From: Bdellovibrio sp.
Lineage (GTDB): Bacteria; Bdellovibrionota; Bacteriovoracia; Bacteriovoracales; Bacteriovoracaceae
Length of the DNA: 64,000 nucleotides
Assembly (NCBI GenBank): GCA_016187935.1
Contig: JACPIU010000040.1
Coordinates: forward strand, 1-64,000
Direction: 5' to 3'
The stretch's first letter is position 1; every line of letters starts with the position of its first letter. Below the pieces are notes generated by a model. That model was not told the DNA's origin. It saw nothing but the letters and a program-made list of their open reading frames with translations, and searched no databases. The position numbers were made by a program, and so were the translations under genes. Positions 24,444 to 33,097 of the stretch are shown piece after piece.

Positions 24444-24707
24444 ATGAAACAAGCAACTTTTCCGGTATTTCTTATGAAGAAAGCACGCATCTTGGGCCCA
24501 CTTACCCGCTTCGATCTGGCAATCCTGGGCGTGGGATATTTCGCATTATCAACACTTCCTATCTCAGGAATTCTTCAGCTTATCTTGCTTGCCGGTGGCC
24601 TGCTTTTTTTTAAGTACATTCAAAAGAAGCTCCCGCCGGGATTTTTCCGCTTTCTTGCATCTTCGCGCCAAATAAAATGGGCCTACCATCTTGGGAGAAA
24701 ATCATGA
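24444..24707 (+). CDS. VirB3/TrbD-like inner-membrane protein
   Basis: An 87-residue protein with two close hydrophobic segments (about residues 22-40 and 42-58) and a basic C-terminal helix. VirB3 anchors to the VirB4 ATPase and the inner membrane. The start at 24444 has AGGAG six bases away; ATG at 24441 is three bases nearer to that site. The stop overlaps the VirB4-like start by an ATGA, as expected for a pair that acts together; in some systems the two are fused. Confidence 0.75.
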   Translation: MKQATFPVFLMKKARILGPLTRFDLAILGVGYFALSTLPISGILQLILLAGGLLFFKYIQKKLPPGFFRFLASSRQIKWAYHLGRKS

Positions 24708-26713
24708 AATGTTTAATTTTTCCGATTGCTGATGTCCAAGGAAATAAGGTTATCGCGGTCTCCGGCAATATGGGCCATTTTTATAAAGTGTTTCCTCCTG
24801 ATCTTGAGCAAATGGTCCCACTGGAATACGAGGGATTTTTTGAGCAGATTTCTGCCTGGCTTGATTGTCTTGATGATAAGGCATACTTCAAGTTCTATTC
24901 TTGGAATGGCCTTTCCTATTTGGAAACGAACTCAAAGGCAGAACTTGTCATTCCCAATGTTACCGCCATCCCCCAAAACGACGCGCTTAAAATATTTTTC
25001 CATGAAAATGAACTCTTTTCGGATATCGGCATCCACGACGATTATCTTTCTTTTCAAGGTAACTACTGGCGCATCCTCTCGGTCAAATCTTGGAGCGCCG
25101 GTGACATCAACCTCGATTTTATACCCGATGGGGTGGATTACGTTTTGGCGGTCAAAAGAAAACCCGCCGAGCAGTCCATCAAGATACTCGATCGCATCAG
25201 ACAAAAACACATAAGTACCTTCTTTAAAGGCAAACGCGATCTTGAAAGCGAAGGCTCGTATTTTGAAGCAGAAGGGCTGATGGAAGATATCGGCCAGGGC
25301 CAAGAGTCTCTTTTTTCTGTAGAACTTTTCTTTGTTTTAAAAGATCTGTCGTTGGAAAGACTCCAGAAAGCGACTTTAGAATTTCAGTCTTTGATGGCGG
25401 CCAAAGGCGTAAAGCTCTATCTCGAAGGGCAATCTCTCCTGCATCTAAAGTCAGGTCTTGGAGAGCTTTTTAATGAACTTATCCCCGGCGTGAAACCAAC
25501 GCTCTCTCTTCGGGCTCATACTGATAAGACCACTCATCTTCGCTATCTCTTGCCTTTGAGGCGTTCGGCACTCATGGATGATGGCATTGAACTGGCCGAC
25601 CAGCGTGGCATCCCCATTTTCTTCGACCCATTCTTAAAATCGCTTAAAAATAAAAATATGCTGGTCACCGGCACCACCGGCGCGGGTAAGTCGGTCTTCG
25701 TTAATAAAATTGTTCATTCAACGATTGATCACCACCCTACTGTAATTTTGGACAAGGGTGGTTCGTATAAACGCCTGGCACTTTATCACGATGGTTACGT
25801 ATTGGAGAATGGATTTAACCCGCTTCAGTTTCGTGATCCTCTTTACCTTCGGGAGTTCATTTTATCCTTGGTTGATCAGGAGACATTCGGAAAACTTGAA
25901 CAAGGCCGTCTCTTGTTTGCCATCAAGACGGCACTAAAGAACGAGCAGGTTCAAAATTTCAGTCAGCTCATCCTCACTCTCGAACCTGATTTTCCAGGTA
26001 TTCACTTTTATTTTGAAGAATGCGGAATTTTCTTCACGGACTCAAGCATTCCTGAGGTTTCAATCCTCTATGTCGATGTTGCGAACTTTCCCAAAGGGAT
26101 TGTGGCCCCGCTGATCATTTTCCTTTTGGAGTATTTTAAGCACATTGAGACAGAAGAAAAGATTTTGGTCTTTGATGAATGCTGGAGTTTTCTAAAACAG
26201 CATGGCAGCTATATCGACGAATGCTTTCGGACCTTTCGAAAAACGGGGGCCCTCCCAATTGCCATTTCCCAGGGACTTCGTGATTTCTCCATCATTGATA
26301 AAACTCTTGCAGATTCCCTTACAAATACCTCCTACTTCAAGGCCTTTTTCCCGCAAGAGTTGGACGAATCATCAGACATCACTCGTGATGACCTCGCACG
26401 CATTCAATCACTTCGTTTTTCTAAAGGCCAGTTTAGTGACTGCTACCTAAAGTCACAAGACAACAAGTATCGCAAAATCATGCGAATTTATCTTACCCCG
26501 CTTGAGCTGGAACTTTTTAATACGGAAATCTCCGACTCTGCCCCGTTCATGCAGTTTTTTAATCAAAACCGGGCCTATTTTTCAAGTAACCAAGAAACCA
26601 TTGACGCTTACATAAGGATCAAATATGGGAACTACGAAGAAAATTCTTATCCTCGCTTTATCTCTGGCCATGACACCGGCCCAGGCGAGCAGTCTCCTAC
26701 TTCCCGACAGTGA
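24704..26713 (+). CDS. VirB4/TrbE-type conjugation ATPase
   Basis: A 669-residue ATPase that powers pilus assembly and DNA transfer from the inner-membrane face. Walker A GTTGAGKS is at residues 323-330 and Walker B ILVFDE at 487-492, inside a FtsK/HerA-like domain (about 300-620). The N-terminal 300 residues match the VirB4 CagE-type domain by position. It is the most recognisable member of the operon. The start at 24704 uses GGGAGAA and an ATGA overlap with virB3; the frame extends to 24677 without a site. Its 3' end overlaps the VirB5-like gene by 89 bp in another frame. Confidence 0.9.
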   Translation: MKCLIFPIADVQGNKVIAVSGNMGHFYKVFPPDLEQMVPLEYEGFFEQISAWLDCLDDKAYFKFYSWNGLSYLETNSKAELVIPNVTAIPQNDALKIFFHENELFSDIGIHDDYLSFQGNYWRILSVKSWSAGDINLDFIPDGVDYVLAVKRKPAEQSIKILDRIRQKHISTFFKGKRDLESEGSYFEAEGLMEDIGQGQESLFSVELFFVLKDLSLERLQKATLEFQSLMAAKGVKLYLEGQSLLHLKSGLGELFNELIPGVKPTLSLRAHTDKTTHLRYLLPLRRSALMDDGIELADQRGIPIFFDPFLKSLKNKNMLVTGTTGAGKSVFVNKIVHSTIDHHPTVILDKGGSYKRLALYHDGYVLENGFNPLQFRDPLYLREFILSLVDQETFGKLEQGRLLFAIKTALKNEQVQNFSQLILTLEPDFPGIHFYFEECGIFFTDSSIPEVSILYVDVANFPKGIVAPLIIFLLEYFKHIETEEKILVFDECWSFLKQHGSYIDECFRTFRKTGALPIAISQGLRDFSIIDKTLADSLTNTSYFKAFFPQELDESSDITRDDLARIQSLRFSKGQFSDCYLKSQDNKYRKIMRIYLTPLELELFNTEISDSAPFMQFFNQNRAYFSSNQETIDAYIRIKYGNYEENSYPRFISGHDTGPGEQSPTSRQ

Positions 26714-27335
26714 TACAGCGGCGCTTATTATGTTGGTTTCCAATACTGCGTCCACTGTCACAAACACGATGAAAATCTTAGAAGTGGCAAAGAAAACCTC
26801 TGACCAGGTTGATAAGTACAATTTTATTGCCATGAGACGCTTTTTTATTGCCCGACGAATTGAGCAACACGTTCAAGATTTAATCGCGGCAAAGAAAATG
26901 AAACCCAGAGGTCTGGCCGAAATCAACCAGGTCCTTCTTCACCTGAAAATTAATCTCCAGGGGCTCAAGAGCAATATTGATTTTTTAGGCAAAGATATTT
27001 TCGAAACAGAGAACTTTGTCGATCGCTACTTTGGCAAAATTGAAAACGCCATGGTTGATGAAGGTGAGGCCAACAATCAGGAATTAAACAGTGCCAGTGA
27101 AGGCGAAATGGTTAAGCATGTGCAGAACACCGCCATGAATACGGCCCTGCAGGCCAAGATCTTATCCAAAGTGAGACGCGACAATCTCGAATACCAGGCG
27201 GTGGATATATCACTTAAAAAATCCGAGGCCATCGAAGCAGTCCGACGCGAGGAATTTTATAAAAAATGGATCGGCATTGAACCAGTAAATAATCTCATGC
27301 TTGGCACACCTCTGACGATGGGAGTCCAGTTATGA
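26625..27335 (+). CDS. VirB5/TrbJ-like periplasmic protein
   Basis: A 236-residue exported protein: a signal peptide ending in AQA-S (about residues 18-22), then an almost entirely helical, coiled-coil-prone body with many Lys, Glu and Asn. That matches VirB5/TrbJ, minor pilus components between VirB4 and VirB6. The ATG at 26625 has AAGGAT at six bases and lies 89 bp inside virB4. The end overlaps the VirB6-like start (ATGA). Position and helical character support the call more than sequence identity does. Confidence 0.65.
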   Translation: MGTTKKILILALSLAMTPAQASSLLLPDSDTAALIMLVSNTASTVTNTMKILEVAKKTSDQVDKYNFIAMRRFFIARRIEQHVQDLIAAKKMKPRGLAEINQVLLHLKINLQGLKSNIDFLGKDIFETENFVDRYFGKIENAMVDEGEANNQELNSASEGEMVKHVQNTAMNTALQAKILSKVRRDNLEYQAVDISLKKSEAIEAVRREEFYKKWIGIEPVNNLMLGTPLTMGVQL

Positions 27336-28777
27336 GCGGTACGATCAAAGGACTCCTCCTAATTCAAGGCCTGGATTTAGGCCATCTTGTTGAAACTTAT
27401 CGTCTCTTCTTCCTGGGCCTTCTTCCCTCCATGTTTGTTTTGGCGGTGCTAATTGAATTTGTAAGCGACCTCTCACCGTTTACATTGGTTAAACGCGCCT
27501 TCATTTCAGTTTTGATTTTAAGCAGTATTTCTACTTTTTATCACAGCACTATCTCTGCCTCCATAGATGCCGCCGACTCAATTTTAGATGAATCCAAGGC
27601 CAGCAATATTCTACTCATGGATATGTTCGATGGTGGTGAATATCTTGATGAATTAAACACCAAACAAGCCGGGACAAATGGTACTCATGATGACTCGGTT
27701 ATTAGTCGCGCCTACACCTTTCTGAAGTACCAGCTCTTTAATGGCTTCGTTAATGACGGACTTACGGTCGTAATCTTTTTTATCACCAAACTGTGCTTTC
27801 TAATTTTAAAGGTCGTCTATTCACTGGTGTACTATTTGGGGATTGGTTTAATCGGGATTCCCTGCATCCTCTATCTCTTCCCAGGAATGGGTGGAGTGAT
27901 GAAGGGGGCCGTCGTTAGCTTTGTCTGGTGTCTCATCGTCCCCCATGTCTTGGTTTTCATCCTGACAATCATCGGAAGCGAAATTAATCGCGGTTATACA
28001 TCCGGCCAAATCATCGGTGGCTCAATCATGGGAACGGCACTTCTGTTTATCTTAACCTTATTTATCGCCTTCACTCCGTTAATTGCCGGAATGATTTTAA
28101 GTGGAAGTGGGATGAGTGGTGCAGGCGGCATTATTGCCACTCTTGGGGCCAACTATGTGATGAGTTTGCCAAAAACTGTTTTAAATCTTGCCGCACTCAA
28201 ATTGAGCGGGGAAAAACTTGGCAATACTGGCCCAAAAATGAAGCTGGCCAGCATGGCAGCGCAAAAAACCTATAACTTTGCCAAACAATCATTTGCCCAG
28301 GCCAGTAGCGCGATGGGATCACCGGCCATGAAGTCGCAAAATCAAAGAACTTCCGCACCCAATTTTAACAGTGCAACTAGTGGGAGGCCTGGCGAGACAG
28401 GAGGCCCAGGCATGGGCCCTGTTAGTGGGCCCAATACACCCAAAGATAGAGAAACTCATGCCAACTCCACGAATCAATCGAGATCAAGTTCTTCTTTAAG
28501 CTCAGCAGGCCATGCAAAAAGCGGCGAAACAACGAAGACACAATCAGGCCAACCAGGCACGAGTCAGGGCAGAGCTGAAACGAAATTTCCGCGTTCGCCC
28601 AGTCATTTAAACCAAGCAAACCAAAATAGCAGGAGGAATTATAATGGAACGGTACCAGAATCTAGGCCAAGCAATCGCACGCATCAAACGCCCCCTAATC
28701 TGGATCGCGGTTATAGGAGTCGTCCTCCAGTTAGGCCTGCTCGTGACCAGCATCATGGTAGTCAACACACGCGATGA
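27332..28777 (+). CDS. VirB6/TrbL-like polytopic membrane protein with disordered tail
   Basis: A 481-residue protein. The first 290 residues hold six or seven hydrophobic segments (about 22-42, 55-72, 140-165, 170-190, 195-215, 225-250 and 255-275), the topology of VirB6/TrbL, the inner-membrane channel component. From about residue 310 the protein becomes low-complexity, rich in Ser, Gly, Pro, Asn, Gln and Arg, with few hydrophobic residues to the end. The last 134 bp are read in another frame as the start of the VirB8-like gene. The start overlaps the VirB5-like stop by 4 bp. The membrane part is directly visible; channel function comes from family knowledge. Confidence 0.75.
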   Translation: MSGTIKGLLLIQGLDLGHLVETYRLFFLGLLPSMFVLAVLIEFVSDLSPFTLVKRAFISVLILSSISTFYHSTISASIDAADSILDESKASNILLMDMFDGGEYLDELNTKQAGTNGTHDDSVISRAYTFLKYQLFNGFVNDGLTVVIFFITKLCFLILKVVYSLVYYLGIGLIGIPCILYLFPGMGGVMKGAVVSFVWCLIVPHVLVFILTIIGSEINRGYTSGQIIGGSIMGTALLFILTLFIAFTPLIAGMILSGSGMSGAGGIIATLGANYVMSLPKTVLNLAALKLSGEKLGNTGPKMKLASMAAQKTYNFAKQSFAQASSAMGSPAMKSQNQRTSAPNFNSATSGRPGETGGPGMGPVSGPNTPKDRETHANSTNQSRSSSSLSSAGHAKSGETTKTQSGQPGTSQGRAETKFPRSPSHLNQANQNSRRNYNGTVPESRPSNRTHQTPPNLDRGYRSRPPVRPARDQHHGSQHTR

Positions 28778-29087
28778 AATCCCCTACTCAACCGTTGAAG
28801 CATGCTACTTTGGCATGAAATCGATCATAGGTAATGCTCCAGACCCCGACTTGGTTTCGTCTCAAGTCATTAATGATCTCACCCAGCAAAAATTCAACGT
28901 CGAAGACATCACATTGGTGAAGCTGGTTGATCTCTATTTGTGTGATGTGGTGGTGCGAGATACGCGAGGATTTAGAAGCTATGCGGTTACCTTGGAGAAA
29001 AATCTAAACTTCCCGCACCTCTACCGCATCCTAGACGTGAAGGGGCAAAAGCTCGTGTCTGAATATCAGTGGGAGAAGTCTCTATGA
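28644..29087 (+). CDS. VirB8/TraE-like bitopic protein
   Basis: A 147-residue protein with a single hydrophobic segment at about residues 18-40 and a periplasmic domain of about 100 residues. The layout, short cytoplasmic N terminus plus one span plus a compact domain, is that of VirB8 or F-type TraE, assembly factors of the inner-membrane complex. It is shorter than most VirB8 proteins (about 220-240 aa). It has an excellent GGAGGAATT before its ATG although this lies 134 bp inside the VirB6-like frame. The stop overlaps the next start (ATGA). Confidence 0.6.
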   Translation: MERYQNLGQAIARIKRPLIWIAVIGVVLQLGLLVTSIMVVNTRDEIPYSTVEACYFGMKSIIGNAPDPDLVSSQVINDLTQQKFNVEDITLVKLVDLYLCDVVVRDTRGFRSYAVTLEKNLNFPHLYRILDVKGQKLVSEYQWEKSL

Positions 29088-29566
29088 TTTACTATATCTT
29101 CAAACACCAAATTTTCACGCTCTTCTTGTCACTGGCGCACCTGACGGCCGTGACCTTTGAGAGTGCCGTCTTTGATTTTGTCGGAGGCGAGGCCGCTGAC
29201 TTTAAGGTCTATGAGTTGAACAAAGGCAAGAGTCTGGTTTTTGAACCTAAGAAAAAAGATTTTAACCGGAACTTCATCACATTTTTAAAAGATAAGAAAT
29301 ATTATTTCAATCTCGTTCAAAGCGATACCCTCGCGGACAAAGACATCGAGATCAAAGATGGTGAACCGTGCAATAACCTCACACTCATCAAAGACACATC
29401 TGACTACCAGCTCTTTCGTTGTCCAAAGTCCCTTTTTTTCGTCAATAAAAAAGCAATTCCCGTCAAGGTAGGCGACCAAACTATTACGGACAAGAGCTAC
29501 ATTTCAAAAGGCCCTCCTGTTTATGTAGACGGGACGCTTATCTATTACCAAGGCCGTTCTCTATGA
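29084..29566 (+). CDS. VirB9/TrbG-like outer-membrane complex protein
   Basis: A 160-residue exported protein with an N-terminal hydrophobic leader. The VYELNKGKSLVFEP...RNFITFL...YYFNL series matches the N-terminal beta domain of VirB9/TrbG/TraK, in which a conserved Y-x-F/NL strand pair binds VirB10. The protein is shorter than VirB9 (about 260-290 aa), so the C-terminal beta-sandwich that binds VirB7 appears reduced. The start at 29084 has GGGAGAAG and overlaps the preceding stop; the end overlaps the VirB10-like start. The gene order B8-B9-B10 supports the call. Confidence 0.65.
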   Translation: MIYYIFKHQIFTLFLSLAHLTAVTFESAVFDFVGGEAADFKVYELNKGKSLVFEPKKKDFNRNFITFLKDKKYYFNLVQSDTLADKDIEIKDGEPCNNLTLIKDTSDYQLFRCPKSLFFVNKKAIPVKVGDQTITDKSYISKGPPVYVDGTLIYYQGRSL

Positions 29567-30357
29567 AGATTCTTATCCTGCTCTTTTATCCGGCCTTATG
29601 CCTCTCTGGGTTCTCAGACTTGTCTGATGCTGAACTCTATCAATACAGGCCACCCGTGCAATCCAAGAAGTTGATACGCGCAGTGATTCATACAAGGCCA
29701 AACTCAGGTGAGCTGGCGCAAATAGAGCGCGACATCTTAAAACAAGACAAGGAGACTGCCGAAATTTTGAAGGCCCAAGGCAAGACTCTTCAAGTGCGCA
29801 AAAAAGACGACAAGATTTTGGCCCTCACCAGAGTTCATGGCCAAATTTTAAATTCTATTCTTGCCATGAACACGCACCCATCAACCTTCATTGTGCGCTT
29901 GTCCCATGACAATGAACTCGTTCATGGTGGGGAACTGCGCTGCCAGGGTTACTCTTTTGAAAAAAGAATCCCGGCCAAATGTGATTTGCTCATCATGGAT
30001 GAGCATGAGTATCAGGTGGATGTCGATATTTGGGATATTGATGGGGCCCAGGGAATTATCGCCGACTATTTTTACGATGGCGAGGAGAAGGCCTTTTTGA
30101 CCTCAAGCTTTGCCTCTTTTATGCAAGGAATCGTTGATGTAGCCAAGGACAGAATCACAACGCCCTTTGGTGAGGCCACCAGAAATAATGCCAAGAACAA
30201 AGTTTTGAATGGACTCATGAGTGTTGGCGAGAACGCCCAAAAGAAAGTGGCCGAGTCGGGGGAGAAAAATCTTCAGATTGGTTACGTAAATTCCGGCAAG
30301 CAGGTCCTTGTCTTTTTTAATCAGACATTAAATCTCACACTGGAGGAAGGCCGATGA
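29563..30357 (+). CDS. VirB10/TrbI-like core-complex protein
   Basis: A 264-residue protein. The C-terminal part contains the VirB10/TrbI fold: LTRVHGQILNSILAMNTHPS (about residues 87-106), then strands through ELRCQGYSFEKR, a helical antenna-like segment and a final QVLVFFNQTL strand. VirB10 normally spans the inner membrane through an N-terminal helix and joins ATPase energy to the outer-membrane pore. Here the N terminus resembles a cleavable signal peptide (about residues 1-17) and a proline-rich linker is short. Either it is anchored differently or the leader is retained as an anchor. It overlaps both neighbours by 4 bp. Confidence 0.75.
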   Translation: MKILILLFYPALCLSGFSDLSDAELYQYRPPVQSKKLIRAVIHTRPNSGELAQIERDILKQDKETAEILKAQGKTLQVRKKDDKILALTRVHGQILNSILAMNTHPSTFIVRLSHDNELVHGGELRCQGYSFEKRIPAKCDLLIMDEHEYQVDVDIWDIDGAQGIIADYFYDGEEKAFLTSSFASFMQGIVDVAKDRITTPFGEATRNNAKNKVLNGLMSVGENAQKKVAESGEKNLQIGYVNSGKQVLVFFNQTLNLTLEEGR

Positions 30358-30899
30358 GAAAGCGAACACAAATTTTAATTTTACTCTGCCTTCTGATTTT
30401 TTCTTCATGCTCAAGCATGAAAAAAACCATTATCTACAGCGCACTTACGGGGGGCCTGGTTGGTGCCAGTGCCGGGGCCATCTTCAGTCCTGATGTTGAG
30501 AGTCGCGGTGCCAATGCCGCCATCTTTGGTCTGATTGGAGCTGGACTCGCGACACTTACGGGTTATGCCCTTTATCAAGACGACCCCAGAAACTATCCCT
30601 TAAGCAATATGCTTCTTGATTCTCCGATCAAAGAAAAACCAAATGAGTTAGAGCTTGGGCCTCCGCAATTTAAGATCAACGCCAATCTGGAAAAAAAGGA
30701 GGCCTATCCCGTGCCGGTGAAAGACCTGCCGCCCGCGCTGGAGGGCAAGGTCAACAAGCAGTATCTCATTAAGTACGAATCCAAGGAGCAGTACCTAAAA
30801 AAGGGCGGGAGAACATTTTATGTGCCGGCCTTTGATATTTATGAGCATGCCTATGGCGAAAACATGCAAACACTAGAGGGGGATGACAATGACAAGTAA
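30354..30899 (+). CDS. Conjugation lipoprotein with glycine-zipper segments
   Basis: A 181-residue lipoprotein (FSSCSS lipobox near residue 19) with two Gly/Ala-rich hydrophobic segments (about 30-50 and 58-74) of glycine-zipper type and a soluble C-terminal domain of 100 residues. VirB7/TraV lipoproteins stabilise the outer-membrane pore, and this is the only lipoprotein in the B8-B10 block, so an equivalent role is likely although it is larger and has added hydrophobic segments. The start overlaps the VirB10-like stop by 4 bp; the last 11 bp overlap the coupling-protein start. Confidence 0.65.
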   Translation: MRKRTQILILLCLLIFSSCSSMKKTIIYSALTGGLVGASAGAIFSPDVESRGANAAIFGLIGAGLATLTGYALYQDDPRNYPLSNMLLDSPIKEKPNELELGPPQFKINANLEKKEAYPVPVKDLPPALEGKVNKQYLIKYESKEQYLKKGGRTFYVPAFDIYEHAYGENMQTLEGDDNDK

Positions 30900-32400
30900 G
30901 AAGAAAAATCACGACGATGGACTTGGCGACTGGATTGTTCCTGTTATTGATTTGATGTCGATCTTGATTCAAAAAATTTTCGAGCTTTCGGTCTGGTTAG
31001 TCACCAAGCTCCTTACGGAATATGTGTTCAAAGAAAGAAGAAACGAGGAGGTCAAGAAAATCAATCGCGAGGACTTGAAGGTAAAGCATGCGACCTTAAG
31101 CGAGAATGCGCTTGGGTACTCTATCACAAAAAAACGCAACATCATGATGGGCGAGATTGACCGTAGGATGCACACCATGGTTGTCGGTGCTTCAGGTTTC
31201 GGGAAGTCAGTCGCTCTTGATGTCCTTATGTATGACGACATGAGAAATGGCAAGCCAGTCATCATGATTGATCCCAAGGGGAGCAATAAGACACTACAAA
31301 ACTTTATTAACATGTGCCGGCTGACTAAGCGTGAGTACCAAATATTCTCACATTATTATGAAGGAGACGGCAGAATTGCACTCAATCCTGCCAAAGATGG
31401 AAGTGCCACAAGTATTGCAGATCGAATTCATTATGCCTTTTTGTGGTCTGATGCCCATTATGAAACCCTTTGCTATCGTGCACTAAAGAAGGCATGTTCT
31501 CTTCTTTTAGAGAAGCAAGAGAAGATATCGCTTGAAAGCATCTGGAAAAAATTGCATGACATCTCTGATCCAAACGATAAGGAACATCTCTTTGAGAGAA
31601 AGAACATTGATGGGATTATTGCCAGGCTTGAGAACATTGTAGAGTCCGACTTTGGGCCTAAACTTAAAAGCTCCGGGGCCTCTTTTGCTGACATCTGGTC
31701 AAAAAAGAAATGCATCTATATTGGACTTCCGGTCCTTGCCCACCCGCGTATTGCCCGTGCCTTAGGTAAAATTATTTTAGGAGACCTCGCTTATGCGGTC
31801 TCTGAGAACTACAAAATTGCCACAATTGAAGGAAATGACCAATTCACCCCTGTGGGTGTTTATATTGATGAGCTATCTGCCGTCATCACGGATGAATTTA
31901 TTGAATTAGAAAACAAGTGCCGAGAGGCCAAGATGGAGCTGACACTTGCCTTTCAGTCTCCCGCAGATATCAACAAGGTCAACCCAGAACTCTGCCAGCA
32001 AATCTTCGAGAATGGTTCAAACTGGCTTATCTTTAAGCAGAGGATGGAGGCCGCGGCCAGTCTCTTCTCTCAGGCCATCGGGACAGTAAGCGGTAAGAAG
32101 AGAACCATTCGAGTTGAGGGCGAAAAAGAGTCCGAGCTTGGCAGCCAACGAGAAGTTGAAGAGATGATTACTCACAACAACATCTTCAAGAATTTAGACA
32201 TAGGCCAATGCGTTTTGCTCAGACATGCGCCCACAAAAGTCGACCTCATAAATGTAAAACACCTCGACCCTAAAACTGTTTTAAGCAACGTCAACTTTTT
32301 TGAAGAAAAGGGGCATATTACAAAAAGGCCACGAGTTCCTAATGCAAACAATGTACAGAGCAATCCTGATATCGTGGGCCATGTAACTGGGAGACATTAA
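30889..32400 (+). CDS. VirD4/TraD-type coupling ATPase (T4CP)
   Basis: A 503-residue ATPase that brings the relaxosome to the secretion channel. Walker A GASGFGKS is at residues 100-107 and Walker B VYIDE at about 324-328. A FDPKGSN-like IDPKGS motif follows strand 2, and a C-terminal half resembles the TraM-recognition part of TraD. The N-terminal 60 residues hold one amphipathic or membrane helix (about 15-45), fewer than the usual two spans. The start at 30889 has GAGGGGG at seven bases; ATG at 30883 overlaps that site. The stop codon TAA overlaps the next ATG (TAATG). Motifs are seen directly and the family is certain. Confidence 0.88.
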   Translation: MTSKKKNHDDGLGDWIVPVIDLMSILIQKIFELSVWLVTKLLTEYVFKERRNEEVKKINREDLKVKHATLSENALGYSITKKRNIMMGEIDRRMHTMVVGASGFGKSVALDVLMYDDMRNGKPVIMIDPKGSNKTLQNFINMCRLTKREYQIFSHYYEGDGRIALNPAKDGSATSIADRIHYAFLWSDAHYETLCYRALKKACSLLLEKQEKISLESIWKKLHDISDPNDKEHLFERKNIDGIIARLENIVESDFGPKLKSSGASFADIWSKKKCIYIGLPVLAHPRIARALGKIILGDLAYAVSENYKIATIEGNDQFTPVGVYIDELSAVITDEFIELENKCREAKMELTLAFQSPADINKVNPELCQQIFENGSNWLIFKQRMEAAASLFSQAIGTVSGKKRTIRVEGEKESELGSQREVEEMITHNNIFKNLDIGQCVLLRHAPTKVDLINVKHLDPKTVLSNVNFFEEKGHITKRPRVPNANNVQSNPDIVGHVTGRH

Positions 32401-33089
32401 TGCAAAACTTTAGTCCCCTTGGTACATACCTTGAAATTGTAAATACTATAGGCCGATGGAAGGTCATCCCACTTCCAGGACTCTTTGAATCGTTTTCCAA
32501 GCAGATGACCTATACGCCTTTTGCCAAGCGAGTCCAAGCACTTGAGCGAGCTGGATTAATAAGAGCGTTTACAAAAAATAGAACGAAGTATCTTGTATTG
32601 ACCCAGGAGGGAAGTCGCGTATCAAAGTACAAAAATTACTACAACGAAAATGAAGATTCGTTAAATCATGACATGATTGCGGCGAACATTCTTCGACAAC
32701 TGCTCAGGTTTGAGAACTTCCAAGAAGGCCATATGTTTGTGGATGACCGATGGGATATCGACCCAGATGCGGTGATTTTTGCAAAGCGAGGTGATGCCAA
32801 ATATACCCTTGCCATTGAAGTTGAACTTACTCAAAAGGTCCGAACGAGAGTCGTCAATAAGTTCTCCAAATACGGTTTGGGCAAAAATCTTAATCATGCT
32901 CTTTATATTTTCAACAAAGAAAGTTGCTTTGAGGCCTACAAACAAATTTTAGGAGGTATGAATGATACAACTCAAGGAAAAATTATTTTGTGCTGTGACA
33001 CAGGGCTTTCGTTCGAAAACTTTAGCTACATCGAAAGTACATGCTGGCATCGAGAAGCTCAGCACTCGTTTTTGCAAATCTTCAAATAG
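32400..33089 (+). CDS. Replication-relaxation-like winged-helix protein
   Basis: A 229-residue soluble protein. Residues 10-75 form a winged helix (FAKRVQALERAGLIRAFTK...YLVLTQEG), and the rest (about 85-229) is an alpha/beta domain with HDMIAANILRQL and DPDAVIFAKRG...AIEVELTQK stretches. The latter has a D...ExE-type nuclease-like pattern. This arrangement fits the replication-relaxation family (PF13814) found beside conjugation genes in elements without a classical relaxase. It lies directly after the coupling protein and just before the long inverted repeat, where a relaxase or its DNA-binding partner would be expected. No His-rich relaxase motif or catalytic Tyr cluster is visible. Confidence 0.6.
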   Translation: MQNFSPLGTYLEIVNTIGRWKVIPLPGLFESFSKQMTYTPFAKRVQALERAGLIRAFTKNRTKYLVLTQEGSRVSKYKNYYNENEDSLNHDMIAANILRQLLRFENFQEGHMFVDDRWDIDPDAVIFAKRGDAKYTLAIEVELTQKVRTRVVNKFSKYGLGKNLNHALYIFNKESCFEAYKQILGGMNDTTQGKIILCCDTGLSFENFSYIESTCWHREAQHSFLQIFK

Positions 33090-33097
33090 GGGTTTTT

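Noticed and set aside
24932-25303. 123-codon minus-strand frame inside virB4
   Set aside because: A shadow of the VirB4 frame, which has clear ATPase motifs.
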